Below are positions 43,901-53,988 of a stretch of 64,000 bases of DNA, in pieces. A program made the translations under genes and the position numbers. Origin of the DNA: Entamoeba invadens IP1. Lineage: Eukaryota > Evosea > Mastigamoebida > Endamoebidae. The DNA lies in NCBI RefSeq assembly GCF_000330505.1, contig NW_004443692.1, positions 809,408-873,407 of the forward strand, written 5' to 3'. Position 1 is the first letter of the stretch. Every line of letters starts with the position of its first letter. Below the pieces are notes generated by a model that worked only from the letters and a program-made list of their open reading frames with translations, made no database searches and was not told the DNA's origin.

Positions 43901-46900
43901 TCGGAGAAGCCACTAAACTCTACACTTTGTAACACGATAAATACAGAAGAAGTCACATCAGAGGGAACAGTCAATGTTTGGAAGCTAAATGGACTTTCCA
44001 AAGTGACTTTAGACCCAACAACAAGTTCTTTGATGAGAATCTTCGACGTTTGTTGTGTCTTCAAAATAGCGTTCTTTGGCAATGTAATTTTAGTCAAGTC
44101 ACTTTCTATACCAGAAATGGTGATTTCTGTGTCTCCGGTATCCTCAAATTTGATTGGAATTGTGAAATCAGTACCGTCACAGATACCCGGGGTGGTGTAC
44201 ATTGTTCTTTCCTGTAAGTCGACATTTGTATTTCCAGTCGCCACGATACACTCAGCAACAGTTGGTTTAGTCGTACATGAAGTAAAGAAAATTCTCTTCT
44301 CAAGTTCACTTCCAGTGATTTTGACATCGCTCAACGTTCTTGTAGAAGACTGGAAATTGGCGATGTATGCACATCTGTCATTAGTATTGACTGAATTAAT
44401 TGTAAAGAGTGTTGGTACATCATCAGCCATGAAGAGAGCAGAAGACTGATATGAGTCGCTTTGTATGTTCAATGCAGCAATGTTTACATTAGACCCAACT
44501 TGGATTTTACCGGAGGAAACAGTCAACGATTTTGCTACAAAAGCGCCGATAACATTCAAATTTCCAGAGATTTCAAGAGAGTCTACATTGAAACTCCAGA
44601 CTTTGTAAGCAGTTTCTTCATTGTTGACTACTTTGATTTGTGCGCCATCAGAACCAACGATATAAGCATTGTTGGTCGCAGTTGCAGGACATGCGAACTC
44701 CAATTCACCAGCCATGACATCAACTCTTGCAATATCATCTACAAGTTTCACCTTTCCACTTTGAATCTCAATGTTTGTAATTTTAGCGGAGTCTACTGAA
44801 ACTGTTCGCTGAGTACCAGTTCCAATGATCGACAGCTTAGTTGCTTGAGTTGTTATTTTGGCGGGATCCGTTGTTGACCCAGTCAAGTCAAGGGTAATGA
44901 AACAGAACTCGTTGTCGCATTTTGAGCATTGAGTCAAATCGGTTGATGTTATAGTGCAACTATTTTCACAGTAATAATCATCAGCAGCCGCAGAGGTAGT
45001 AAATACAAGTCCGGTACACTTCATATAGTTATCTGCTCCAATAGTTGTTCTCAAATTAGCAAGTTGTACAAGTGGATCTTGAGTGTTCGTTGTTGGAACT
45101 ATTAAACTAGTTCCTGTAAAGAATATTGAAGGTAACAATGTTTGTGTAATTGTTGACCATGCGTTCAATTGCTTATCATCGCCGTTGCTTACTTTAACTG
45201 CATTGGTATCAACTCCAAGTTCCAAATTAATGATATCATGTGCTTCAACTGCTTCTGTCGTCATAATCTTCATATTATTAAATGAATTGATGTTACCTCC
45301 CTTGTAAATTGTGACGAACCCATCTTTTGTAGCATCTGCAGAAAGTGTCGATCGAACATCAATCGATTCATCAGAATAAAGTGCCAACTTATGTGCTGGA
45401 GTGGCTTGTGTGAATGAGAAAGAAATTCCTTTCATTACACTGTTGATATCAACATTGGTATCAATAATAATTGATTTGTGCGTTCCCAAACTAGAAACTA
45501 AAGTTGTACCACTTGAAACAATGACGTCGTCTGTACTTGTAGCACATCCATGTGATAGATCATTACGATAAGCAGCACTTTGGTCCAAAAATACAGATCC
45601 GCTTTGTGTGTAACAAGCCTTAGTTGTTTCAGCAGTTGTTTTCAAACAAGACTTCGCGTGTTTAACCGCACCAGTAAATGAAGTGATGTCATATAACAAG
45701 AAACATTGTGTTCCAGTTTCTTGATGACTCAAAGTGGTCGCATTAAAGGCTCCACCAACCTTCAAATGAGTTGTCTGTGAGACTTTGATTTCTTTTACTG
45801 TCATCGTTCCAGCAACTGAAACTTGTGCACCACTCGCTGTGAATATCTCATCTACTATCAAAGATCCAGCGAGGACAAGAGAAGACCTGACCTCCAAATT
45901 GGTGTGTACAGTCAAATCCTCTCCACTGTAACTCACAAGAGTTAAGCTTCCTGAATACTCCAAAGTTTGGACACTTCCAGCGACCGAGAGCCTTGTGGAC
46001 TCCCCTTTGACATTAAGAGAACCAACTTTGCTCACCGAGAGAATATAACCAAAAGCACCAAGAGTGGCAACAGCACTCAGATCAGTGCTAGCATCTGTTG
46101 TGATTAATGGATTCATCTCCTTTTTCAAATTGAAAGAACATGAAGAACCTTGGCAAATGATTTTATCTACTGTGTTACTGACTTCGACCTCCCCCGATAC
46201 AGAAGCTGGGATGGTCAATTGTTGTGGTAATGAAAAAGCGCCACAGTCAGCTGTGGTTGTGCCAGAGTTTGTAGTTGCGGTACAGAAATGGAAGAATTCA
46301 TGGTACATTTCACAGTTGGTACTTTTCTTTGTGAATAACATTAAGTTGTCGCAAGACAAGAAGTCTTTGCCAGCGGATTGTTTCAGAGTAAGATATCTTC
46401 CAACAGTATCCAACAACACAATTTCTCTCGTTGTCTCAGTTGAAGAGAAATCAGTGATAGTCAGTGATGATTTCTTTGTTGAGTCGGCTTGAGCAATACC
46501 ACTGAGTGCTGACCCACTGTTGTATGTCAAAGCCGTGATGGTAAAGTCGGCGTTTTCAAGTAAATAAATTGTATTCTTTCCAAAAGTGTGTGTTGCTATT
46601 GTTCCAGTTTTAACATAAACATCGGATTCCAAAGTCGTGAGGAGAACCTTATCAACAAACTTGAAAGATCCACCAGTAACAGCCTTCAATTCAGTGACAG
46701 ACACGTTATCGGCTGAAGCAAGTTTGTTTACTGAGACTTGATGTGCCTTTGTAGTTTCAAGATGGTTTATAGCAGTCACGTCATTCAAAGTGGTGTCGGA
46801 GTCAGAATTGATCACCAAATTCTCTTTGAGAGTTGTTCTTCCTTTTAAGGTAATTGCTGCAAGAGAAGTTGCGTACGAACATGATGTCTCTTTTGTGTTT

Positions 46901-48486
46901 TGATCATCAGTGGAACATGGGCACATTCTATCAGTAAATTGCCCTTCGAAAGTATCAGCTGTTTTGTCAGCTGTACATGTTATGGAGTATGTTGGTGATG
47001 AAGAGGATGATGTGTATAAGATTCTGTTACAATTAGTACAACCCTTAATAAAAATAACACCCTCTGGTTTCGTTATTATTGTCCCCTTTGTTACAAAAGC
47101 CAATTCGCACTCATCATTTTGACAACTTCCTTCTATTGCGTTGATATTGATAGTGGAAGAAGTACCAACCACATCAAAAATGTGTTTAGTTGGTTTTCCA
47201 TTTACCTTTCCAAAATATACAGTGGACTTTGTTATACTGATTGTATTTGCTTTAGTTTCATCTGTTGGAGCAGTTAATGTGGCGATATTGATGTCTGCGT
47301 TTGTGATACTTTCGATTAACTCTTGTTTCTCTTCGGTGATTGTCAGTTTTGGGAGTGGCGTTTCAGTGGAAGTACATGAAATAGCAATAGCCTTGGTTGA
47401 TGTCAAAGACTTAACAGTAATGGCCGTATCATAAGTAAAAGCTGCTTTATCTCTAATGTCAATGTCAAACTGATTGAAGTTAGTTGACTGTTTGCAGTCA
47501 TGTTCATTAAATTTGGTTTGATCGAATGAGGTTTCTGTTCCAACCAAAGTGCAGGAACAAGATCCCTTTGTTGAATCCTTGTAAATTCTGTTGTATGTGG
47601 ATCCACATGTCAGCGGCTGGAAACCTTCAGTGATTATTCCCGCTTTAATGTACATAACAATATCATCATTTGATATGCACGTTGAACTTGAAATATTAAC
47701 AGAAATGTCTGATACGAAGATGCCGCATTGAGCATTAAGAAGTTGGATTTTCTTTGTTCTAGAACCAACAGTTGAACTCAGAATCACAATTTTAGTTCTT
47801 GTTGTGTCAACAGAAATTTCATAGTCATGATCCTTATTGAAGTTTACAGTACAATCATCGTCGTCCGTTATTGTGATTTTCTTTATTTGGTGTGTGAAGG
47901 TCAATGTCTTTGGACAATTTGTAGAAAGTGCAACCCCATTGTTGTCTTCGTCCTTTTTCAATTCACAGTCGTACTCAGTGTATGCTGTAGTTTGTGGGTC
48001 TCCAGACACTTTTGCAGTACATGTACATAACGAACCAGCTGTTTGTGCTTTAATGAAGTATCTATTCCATCCCGATGCGGTGTTACATTGTACTTTAAAA
48101 AGTCCATCGTTTTCGTCCTTTGGCGAAGCGAAGAGTGCAGTCTGAGTGGTCACTGTCGCTCCACCTTCAGTCTTTACACTTTTAACGGTGGCATCTACCC
48201 AAATGTTTTCAGAGAATTTGTTGGACTCTAAATTGAGTGGGTTGTTACTTGTGATCTTAAGTTTGGTATAAGCTTGGATAATCACTTTAAGTTCAACAGT
48301 GGTGTTGGCTGCTCCGTCTTTTTCGTAGTTAAAGACCACCTCCTGACCTTCAGTTGTATTAATGGTCAACACCTCACAGTTTTTCACTGTAGTATAGTTA
48401 GTCAAGTCGCATTCGATTGGCGCAACGTCTTGTGCTCTCAATAAGGTCGAGAAGAGCACCAAACAAGTGAATATAATGGCGTTCAT
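40903..48486 (-). CDS. giant type I membrane surface protein with beta-helix-like repeats, 2527 aa
   Basis: A single uninterrupted exon of 7.6 kb. The signal peptide is AIIFTCLVLFSTLLRAQ. The ectodomain of about 2400 residues is Thr/Ser/Val rich, with short alternating strands (LKVGGAFNATTL, SGKIQVGSNVNIAAL, SLVLAGSLIVDEIF) that fit a long right-handed beta-helix. It holds CxC modules (CTCTAKVSGD, CPCSTDDQNTKETSC, CYCQYDLVTKQTC, CPCEGNEC). A single transmembrane helix (WTIALIVIFVVALVVVVLIFII) is followed by RNLKVFEEGEEIDVEDEKKEE. The juxtamembrane N-[LV]-K-V-F-E motif and the CxC modules are shared with the gene at 15192-19435. Ectodomain shape and anchor suggest an adhesin or glycocalyx protein. 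No catalytic motif is seen. Confidence 0.85.
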   Translation of the reverse strand: MNAIIFTCLVLFSTLLRAQDVAPIECDLTNYTTVKNCEVLTINTTEGQEVVFNYEKDGAANTTVELKVIIQAYTKLKITSNNPLNLESNKFSENIWVDATVKSVKTEGGATVTTQTALFASPKDENDGLFKVQCNTASGWNRYFIKAQTAGSLCTCTAKVSGDPQTTAYTEYDCELKKDEDNNGVALSTNCPKTLTFTHQIKKITITDDDDCTVNFNKDHDYEISVDTTRTKIVILSSTVGSRTKKIQLLNAQCGIFVSDISVNISSSTCISNDDIVMYIKAGIITEGFQPLTCGSTYNRIYKDSTKGSCSCTLVGTETSFDQTKFNEHDCKQSTNFNQFDIDIRDKAAFTYDTAITVKSLTSTKAIAISCTSTETPLPKLTITEEKQELIESITNADINIATLTAPTDETKANTISITKSTVYFGKVNGKPTKHIFDVVGTSSTININAIEGSCQNDECELAFVTKGTIITKPEGVIFIKGCTNCNRILYTSSSSSPTYSITCTADKTADTFEGQFTDRMCPCSTDDQNTKETSCSYATSLAAITLKGRTTLKENLVINSDSDTTLNDVTAINHLETTKAHQVSVNKLASADNVSVTELKAVTGGSFKFVDKVLLTTLESDVYVKTGTIATHTFGKNTIYLLENADFTITALTYNSGSALSGIAQADSTKKSSLTITDFSSTETTREIVLLDTVGRYLTLKQSAGKDFLSCDNLMLFTKKSTNCEMYHEFFHFCTATTNSGTTTADCGAFSLPQQLTIPASVSGEVEVSNTVDKIICQGSSCSFNLKKEMNPLITTDASTDLSAVATLGAFGYILSVSKVGSLNVKGESTRLSVAGSVQTLEYSGSLTLVSYSGEDLTVHTNLEVRSSLVLAGSLIVDEIFTASGAQVSVAGTMTVKEIKVSQTTHLKVGGAFNATTLSHQETGTQCFLLYDITSFTGAVKHAKSCLKTTAETTKACYTQSGSVFLDQSAAYRNDLSHGCATSTDDVIVSSGTTLVSSLGTHKSIIIDTNVDINSVMKGISFSFTQATPAHKLALYSDESIDVRSTLSADATKDGFVTIYKGGNINSFNNMKIMTTEAVEAHDIINLELGVDTNAVKVSNGDDKQLNAWSTITQTLLPSIFFTGTSLIVPTTNTQDPLVQLANLRTTIGADNYMKCTGLVFTTSAAADDYYCENSCTITSTDLTQCSKCDNEFCFITLDLTGSTTDPAKITTQATKLSIIGTGTQRTVSVDSAKITNIEIQSGKVKLVDDIARVDVMAGELEFACPATATNNAYIVGSDGAQIKVVNNEETAYKVWSFNVDSLEISGNLNVIGAFVAKSLTVSSGKIQVGSNVNIAALNIQSDSYQSSALFMADDVPTLFTINSVNTNDRCAYIANFQSSTRTLSDVKITGSELEKRIFFTSCTTKPTVAECIVATGNTNVDLQERTMYTTPGICDGTDFTIPIKFEDTGDTEITISGIESDLTKITLPKNAILKTQQTSKILIKELVVGSKVTLESPFSFQTLTVPSDVTSSVFIVLQSVEFSGFSDKINLKLSTTSDITFNNEVTVNEIDTTDAVSTVVQSKNKVTVNSLKFTYSQDITSALLKGNFDVKAVEMTGTSTVSVPVVQMTSGTINTVSPLISGCRNTLLFAKGTDSYVCPAPYSASTSDNHETASDFVQQYIYTTSADLTLNGNTGKTNGYDIVNVNGDHTVTISNSGVYKLVSTTGTTKIQCTLSCDVLLSGAFEIISDNVVIQESGESAEVTVKGVKAVVNGLSSDVLSITMDGGILQTIGGQSRFKDLTLNGDSLVNATSSFELTSLTINSGKIVLNNKSNFVGITTFYYKGTSALTTCTNLISYSNNANRGDLAFSIGTISQLDSNDIVITQCGGTELKVCKATTTAFECPELNCKVENSPTACYCQYDLVTKQTCTFNCETNEPCTFNDDKSKALFQSITFVNTLTLLSTMSVYDFTLTSADTAKTIDISSSLNIYTMNVVEISSIAFTGVSLNVESLKMTGGNLNLKNKLSTFKAVNLKSGAMLLENQLTIPSTDVVVEVTGAAAIPREFVIDSMTVDFAKSGYVDIKGGLKDEKPINKVIIKDTTFKVDVTDLEVNTISRYLIELEETGEVELTRVKVELTGETTKKCVAILRVNDINKITLVESDTLKIDTQKYLVYVCSADGNVEIPPLSCSLSTTDEYSSVKESDWERKTCPCEGNECIITFQKQKKVTYTIPDNTIYGGLYIGSGSVSGNAVTLSTVKVSGNAIFSLTSSAVKDILVGETEDSAAFIAFDQTISIGKISGMTKSETNTLIMYSGHLVINESMTGINLDVRGGSLYKIDEEEVDFNGNTVSIDSQSFVDVYSNKVDFTNSKLILTPSAGQSAGLNFDDDVKGKSIDTISKMKIEVNVDKSKTGVLYALIRLPLGTSLDMQIDIIDTNPSPSGHLKGEGLRKVAACGGFVVTDMPDGSIVCPTDRLARSVETKEFPKWTIALIVIFVVALVVVVLIFIIYCVIVYLQRKRNLKVFEEGEEIDVEDEKKEEKAVDQAN

Positions 48487-50285
48487 TATAATTTAGTCAG
48501 TTTGTCCGAGTTTTTAAACGTGTTTTTTTGTTGTGATGAAACGACTAGTTAACTATTTTTTGTCATTGTTATATTTTTTCCATTAATTTTATTATTGTTT
48601 CTCCATGTTTTCTATCGTCTTTTCCTTATGTTTATTTAATAAAAAAACTCCACTGCAAATGTTTCAATAGGGTGTCCATGTATTATAGTTAGTAACTTTA
48701 TTATAGAAAACCGACTCAAAAACTCTTAATATAGCATTTCCCCAATTTGAATAAAAAAATTCTTTTCATTCAATTTGGTCGCCATGATGCTTTCATTACG
48801 GGAACTTTTGATATTAATTCAATGGAATACATAAAAAGTTATTTTGTCCATTCTTAAAGTAATAATTAAACTCCATTTTAATAGACATGGAGTTTTTTTA
48901 AATATCGGGTTAGTGGACTTATTTCGTTTATTATTGTGTTTCAGGCATTCAATATATTATTTTACCAGAAATACCATTCAACTGTAGATTTTTTTGTCTT
49001 TTTGAAGTAAAATTCGATGAAATAAAAAAAAAACTATAATATATAATTTATATACTATTATTTTTAAATGAATAAAATAGGTTATATTAAGTTTAATAAT
49101 AATGGATTGTTTTTAGTAAATAACAAACTCATATTATAGTCCAAAAATGGGGTTCAAAAAAAAATAAAAAAGTCAAAAACATGTTTATTTATTAATTTAG
49201 TTTAATTAATTATTAATACAATAATAACTTTTTTATTTTAAAAATTATTATTCAATTTCTAATTTAAGAATTAAATATATACTAAATTTTTAGTTAAATA
49301 AATTATAATTAAAACCCATAATCAAATTTAATTATTTTTATTTTCCTATCAAAAACAGCAATAAAGTGGGATAATTAAAATTATTTATAAGATTAAAATG
49401 AACTAACAATGTCATATATTTCAAGTTTTAGAATAAAAAAAATCCATTTATATAACTTTTTTTGTTATTAGAATGTTTTTTATCAACCCAAGTATTAAAT
49501 AAATTGTCGGTGATACACAGTTAAGTTCTGAACAAATTGTTTGTAAAGTGACCTCTATGTATTAAACAAATACATCTAATTTACATAATAACAATGCGCA
49601 TTAAATTTATGGATTTTTTTGTTATTGAAATAAAAACGGAGATAATAGCTGTTTTATTGCATTGTGTAGACCGCTTGTATCGATTTTAGTGTGTGTTCAT
49701 ATTTATTCTTACAAAACATTAGAAGAATCAAACTCAAAATCCAATGTTTTTAAGATTTAATTTTGAAAACATTCAAACAAATAAAAAAAATTGGGTAGTA
49801 AATATTATAATATGTTTTATTAGAAGTTTTATTAAATGTAATACTATATGACACAATATACTATAATTATTATTAATTATTAACAATTTTTTATTTCGAA
49901 AAAAATAAAAATAGAAAAGTCGGTTATAAAACAATGAATAAAATGTCTAGTTTTTCGTATTTCGAACCTTGAGTATTTCGTTCGTTAGAAAGTGTTATTA
50001 GTCCTGAAAAAAGGCCAAGTTTTCTCGCCAAAGAAACTGATTCCAGAAAAGATGTAATATTTGAAAACAAAATTAAGTAACTCCGAAATAAGCAAACAAA
50101 TTGGTCAGTGATCTTGAATAGTACGTGTCACCAAATAAAACAATAAAGTAAAAATAACAAAGAAAAAGTGGCAGATTATGTTTCGAATAACCACATTGAT
50201 TCTGGCTTACCTCAAAATCCAAAGAATTGGTAAGAAGAGTACTGCTCACTATATAAACGTTGAATTCTTTTAACTCATTCATCAA
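48487..50285. other. long AT-rich intergenic spacer
   Basis: About 1.8 kb, the longest gene-free stretch in the window, between divergently arranged genes. Runs of A/T reach very high density at 49020-49440 and 49780-49900. A 70-codon antisense frame near 50073 is not credible. The only candidate element is the TATATAAAC at 50250. Confidence 0.5.
50250..50258 (+). promoter_or_regulatory. putative TATA box of ADH1
   Basis: TATATAAAC ends 28 nt before the ATG at 50286. It fits the short-leader architecture of Entamoeba promoters. Confidence 0.35.
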
Positions 50286-51386
50286 ATGGAAGGAAAGACA
50301 ACAATGAAGGGCCTTGCCATGCTTGGCATTGGCAAGATTGGATGGATTGAGAAGCCTATCCCCGAGTGTGGTCCATTAGATGCTCTTGTGAGACCACTTG
50401 CACTTGCTCCATGCACTTCAGACACACACACTGTTTGGGCTGGTGCCATTGGAGACAGACACGACATGATTCTTGGCCACGAAGCTGTTGGACAAGTCGT
50501 TAAGGTTGGATCTCTTGTCAAGTTACTCAAAGTAGGTGACAAGGTCATAGTCCCAGCCATTACACCAGATTGGGGATCATCTGAAGCACAAAGAGGATAT
50601 GCTCAGCACTCCGGCGGAATGTTGGGAGGCTGGAAATTCAGTAATTTCAAGGATGGTGTCTTCTCCGAAGTGTTCCATGTGAATGAAGCTGATGCCAATC
50701 TTGCTATTCTTCCAAAAGAAATCGCTCCAGAGACCGGCGCGATGTTATCTGACATGGTGACAACTGGATTCCACGGATCTGAGTTGGCAAATATCAAACT
50801 TGGTGACACTGTCTGTGTCATTGGAATTGGCCCCGTTGGATTGATGTCTGTTGCTGGTGCTAACCACCTTGGTGCAAGTAGAATCTTTGCTATTGGATCC
50901 AGAAAAGGATGCTGTGACATTGCCATGAAATATGGAGCCACTGACATCATCAATTACAAGAATGGTGACATCGTCGATCAAATCTTGAAGGCCACCAATG
51001 GCGAAGGAGTTGATAAAGTTGTTATTGCTGGTGGTGATGTGCACACATTTGCTCAAGCAGTCAAAATGATCAAGGCTGGAAGTGATATTGGAAACGTCAA
51101 TTACCTCGGCGAAGGTGAGAACATCGATATCCCACGTGTTGAGTGGGGTGTTGGAATGGGTCACAAGAACATTCATGGTGGACTTACACCGGGCGGAAGA
51201 GTCAGAATGGAGAAACTCGCATCTCTTGTTGTCACAAAGAAACTTGATCCTTCACTCTTGATCACTCACAGATTCGAAGGTCTTGAAAAGGTCGAAGATG
51301 CTCTTATGTTGATGAAGAATAAACCGGCTGATCTTATTAAGCCAGTGGTCAGAATTCATTATGCTGATGAAGACACTCTTCACTAA
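50286..51386 (+). CDS. NADP-dependent alcohol dehydrogenase (Entamoeba ADH1 type)
   Basis: A zinc-containing medium-chain dehydrogenase, 366 aa. A second ATG at 50304 (MKGLAMLG) gives the usual 360-residue start and may be the true one. Zinc ligands are Cys43, His65 and Asp156 (37, 59 and 150 in the usual numbering). GIGPVGLMS is the nucleotide loop, and GSRKGCC supplies the Ser-Arg pair that selects the 2'-phosphate of NADP. The PLALAPCTSDTHTVW and LGHEAVGQ blocks match the secondary-alcohol/isopropanol dehydrogenases of anaerobic bacteria. It catalyses reversible reduction of acetaldehyde or ketones in fermentative metabolism. The codon bias here (abundant GGA, CTT and AAG) fits a highly expressed gene. 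Confidence 0.96.
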   Translation: MEGKTTMKGLAMLGIGKIGWIEKPIPECGPLDALVRPLALAPCTSDTHTVWAGAIGDRHDMILGHEAVGQVVKVGSLVKLLKVGDKVIVPAITPDWGSSEAQRGYAQHSGGMLGGWKFSNFKDGVFSEVFHVNEADANLAILPKEIAPETGAMLSDMVTTGFHGSELANIKLGDTVCVIGIGPVGLMSVAGANHLGASRIFAIGSRKGCCDIAMKYGATDIINYKNGDIVDQILKATNGEGVDKVVIAGGDVHTFAQAVKMIKAGSDIGNVNYLGEGENIDIPRVEWGVGMGHKNIHGGLTPGGRVRMEKLASLVVTKKLDPSLLITHRFEGLEKVEDALMLMKNKPADLIKPVVRIHYADEDTLH

Positions 51387-51654
51387 ATCATTGATCTCGT
51401 TTCATGTTAATTTTATTTTTTATTAATTAATAGATACATTACTAAAAACTATATTATAAATAATTATAATTCTTTATTATTATATTATTTATATTATAAT
51501 TTAAATCTTTGTTTTCAAAATAAAACAATTTTGGTGTTTATATTAGTATATTTTTAATTTCATTTACTATAATTAATAATATTCCACTCATATACAATAT
51601 ATCACATTTTTCCTCCAATTAATACTAACTAACAGAATCTCTGGTGTAAATGAG

Positions 51655-52182
51655 ATGAAGGTACTGACTTTAATCCTCATCATAACTACATTAGTCACGG
51701 GAAGTCTCTTGAATAACCCGATAATGAAGACAGCTCTTGGTGTTGTTGGTATCAAAATCATGTCTCCAGACGACATTCGAGGAGCTGCCTCTTCTGTACC
51801 TAGTCAAGGTGGTGTAGCCAATTTTGCGATGCAACCTCCTACTGCTCGTGAGAGTTCAGAACCTTCTGTCTTGATTGAAGAAATCCAGCAAAAGGTGTTA
51901 GATGAAGTTCAAAGGCAATTTGGTTTACTTCTTGACCTGTGTTATTATGGCCCATATGGAATTCCAATATGGACTCCAATCATCTCTCCTGTTGTGACTT
52001 TATTCACAATCCTTCCAGTGATGACTGCTTTTCAACAAATAGAAATCTTTAGAAAACAAAAGGAGATGATGGAATACGCCAAAATAGCGGGAATGGCCAT
52101 GAACGGATATTCTGTTGCTCGAAATCTCAATCTTCGTCACAGAGTCAGTCTTGGTACTTGGCAAGACACAAACCCATTATAA
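51655..52182 (+). CDS. small secreted hypothetical protein, 175 aa
   Basis: Starts at the ATG at 51655 with a signal peptide (LTLILIITTLVTGSLLN). The mature part has a Pro/Ser-rich stretch, an amphipathic helix (IEEIQQKVLDEVQRQFGLLLD), then a second hydrophobic segment (WTPIISPVVTLFTILPVMTAF) and a charged end (RNLNLRHRVSLGTW). The second hydrophobic segment could be a membrane helix. I know no family. Short A/T-rich spacers of under 300 nt flank it. Confidence 0.6.
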   Translation: MKVLTLILIITTLVTGSLLNNPIMKTALGVVGIKIMSPDDIRGAASSVPSQGGVANFAMQPPTARESSEPSVLIEEIQQKVLDEVQRQFGLLLDLCYYGPYGIPIWTPIISPVVTLFTILPVMTAFQQIEIFRKQKEMMEYAKIAGMAMNGYSVARNLNLRHRVSLGTWQDTNPL

Positions 52183-52435
52183 GTTTCTTTATATTTACTG
52201 TACTATTTATTTATTATAAACATATTATAATATAGTGCCATTCACGATGAATGAAAACATGACAAATGTTATACTTATAATAACATATGTAATATATAAA
52301 TAGTACTATAAAATAAAACCTGAATGTATTGTGATGAAGAACTAAATCTATATCTATAGTAAATATAATTATAACATAACTATATTTTGTTTGCTCGATG
52401 AAAAGAGAAAAAGACGAAAAAACTAATAAATTCAC

Positions 52436-52822
52436 ATGTCGCAGATTGATTCTGTGAAACCAAAGTTCTGTCCGCAATGTCAGCGGATTATGCTCCAACA
52501 GAATTGCGGAGACGATTTATACTTTGTGTGTAGGAATGGAGAGTGCAATTACTACGAAAAATGGAAGGACCCCAAAGATTTTTGTGTGTACATGAAATCG
52601 TTTAGTGAGACGAAAACAACAACCGACTCGGCAGATGTCAGTAAAGACCCGACATATCCTAAAGCGCGCGTGTTTTGTTCAAAATGTGATTGCGAGGTCG
52701 ACGCTGTTTACTATTTCTCTGCTCATTGGAACTACAACTGTTCCCTTCAAATCTTTTATAAGTGCACCATATGCAGCTATAGTTGGGCCGAAGGTGGAGC
52801 GCCACTGAAAAAGGATAAGTGA
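52436..52822 (+). CDS. RNA polymerase II subunit RPB9
   Basis: A 128-aa protein with two zinc ribbons. The N-terminal ribbon uses Cys12, Cys15, Cys32 and Cys37. The C-terminal ribbon uses Cys81, Cys84, Cys110 and Cys113. The linker ADVSKDPTYPKA matches the conserved segment between the RPB9 ribbons. Length matches Pol II RPB9 (about 120 aa). The Pol I and Pol III paralogues have a TFIIS-type C-ribbon with a DE dipeptide in the hairpin, which is not present here. RPB9 sits at the jaw/lobe of Pol II and affects start-site choice and fidelity. Confidence 0.88.
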   Translation: MSQIDSVKPKFCPQCQRIMLQQNCGDDLYFVCRNGECNYYEKWKDPKDFCVYMKSFSETKTTTDSADVSKDPTYPKARVFCSKCDCEVDAVYYFSAHWNYNCSLQIFYKCTICSYSWAEGGAPLKKDK

Positions 52823-52984
52823 TTTCGATGTGTTACTTTACTGTTCCTCTCGTTTACTTGAAGTTGAAGTAAACAATACTCAGTTACTGTTCCTTGCATG
52901 GAAGAGGAACTTTACTGTAAGACACATGTCATCTACAACATCTATATGTTCATATCTTCTTATAAAGTTGCACACAATAGAATC

Positions 52985-53671
52985 TTATAATGTGTGTGAC
53001 ACTTTTATTTGGCGTTCATCGATTCTTGTTATTTCGTCTGCTTGAAGCTTGATTCTCTCTTTTCTCTCTTCGAAGTGATTATACCCTGTTTCAACATCAT
53101 TCACTACATAACCATATTGATTAAGTGCTTGATACATACAATGAGTGTTCTTGGGAGTAAAAGACTTCAAAGGGTTATCTAAATCCAGGTCGAAGTCTTG
53201 AGAACCCAAGCAGACCTGTGAATTATTTTGAGAGTGTTTTGGGGTTATAGAAGTGAAGTTAAGGGGGTTGAAATTGGAGGGAGGGAAGGGGTCGATTGAA
53301 GGCGACATCTTCCAGCTCCCGTTACTCCCATCCATGAGAGAGACAAACCCTTTGGTGTGTGATATTGCGTCGAGCAACTTTTTCTTCCAGTTCTTTGATC
53401 CGACTACAAATCAGTGAGTCACATGTTCCAGACATTTTCTTATTCAAAATAGAAACAAACTCAGTCTAATCTGTGACAAAAGTTTTCGATGTACTTCCAC
53501 GTAAGGGTATACGTCTCGCTTTAGACTGAAAAATTCTTTATTAGGAAACAGGGTTTGCAATGAGTAAAAAACGACTTTTACAATAGACGCCCAACACGAC
53601 TTCAACCGTTTTAAATCGTCTGTCCTTGTACACACCAAACAGGGGCAATTTTTCGTGTTCTGTTGCTCCAT
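52985..53671 (-). CDS. CxCxxC plus winged-helix-like protein, paralogue B (two exons)
   Basis: Exons 53671-53461 and 53403-52985, 209 aa. The 57-nt intron starts GTTTGTTTC, ends TTGTAG and is phase 1. The open frame runs upstream to a TTG at 53722, but a stop precedes it and the first ATG is at 53671 (MEQQNTKNCPC). Motif order matches paralogue A: CPCLVC, LKRLK, a helix (SIVKVVFYSLQTLF), NKEFF, DVYPYVEV, then after the intron SKNWKKKLLDAISHTKGF and GSWKMS. The C-terminal 110 residues (PPSNFNPLNFTSITP, EITRIDERQIKV) are unique and partly disordered. The winged-helix reading is inference from pattern. The paralogy and shared intron are seen directly. Confidence 0.65.
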
Positions 53672-53988
53672 TTCCTTTTTCAGTTCATTCCTCTTCCCAT
53701 TTCGTGTATTTTCTCCACCCAATCATATCAATTTTTATACCAAATAGTATTTGCCGTGGTTTAGTATATTACCATTTCGGTGATTTTGTATATGGTTTAT
53801 TTATAATTTATTTATGGTTTATTACCTTTTTTTCAAGTCTTTAACATGAAATGTAATTGTTGATCTATTTTTATAAAACTCACCACTTTTGAAATAATTT
53901 AGTAATTATAAACCACTGTATATAATTATAGAAATATAGAAAAGAAAATATTTCGTCGATTCACAACAATAACTACACAAATTAAAAT
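53672..53988. other. short intergenic spacer
   Basis: About 320 bp, A/T rich, holding the upstream region of paralogue B (TATAAAAATT near 53735-53745 on the minus strand). No gene seen. Confidence 0.45.
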
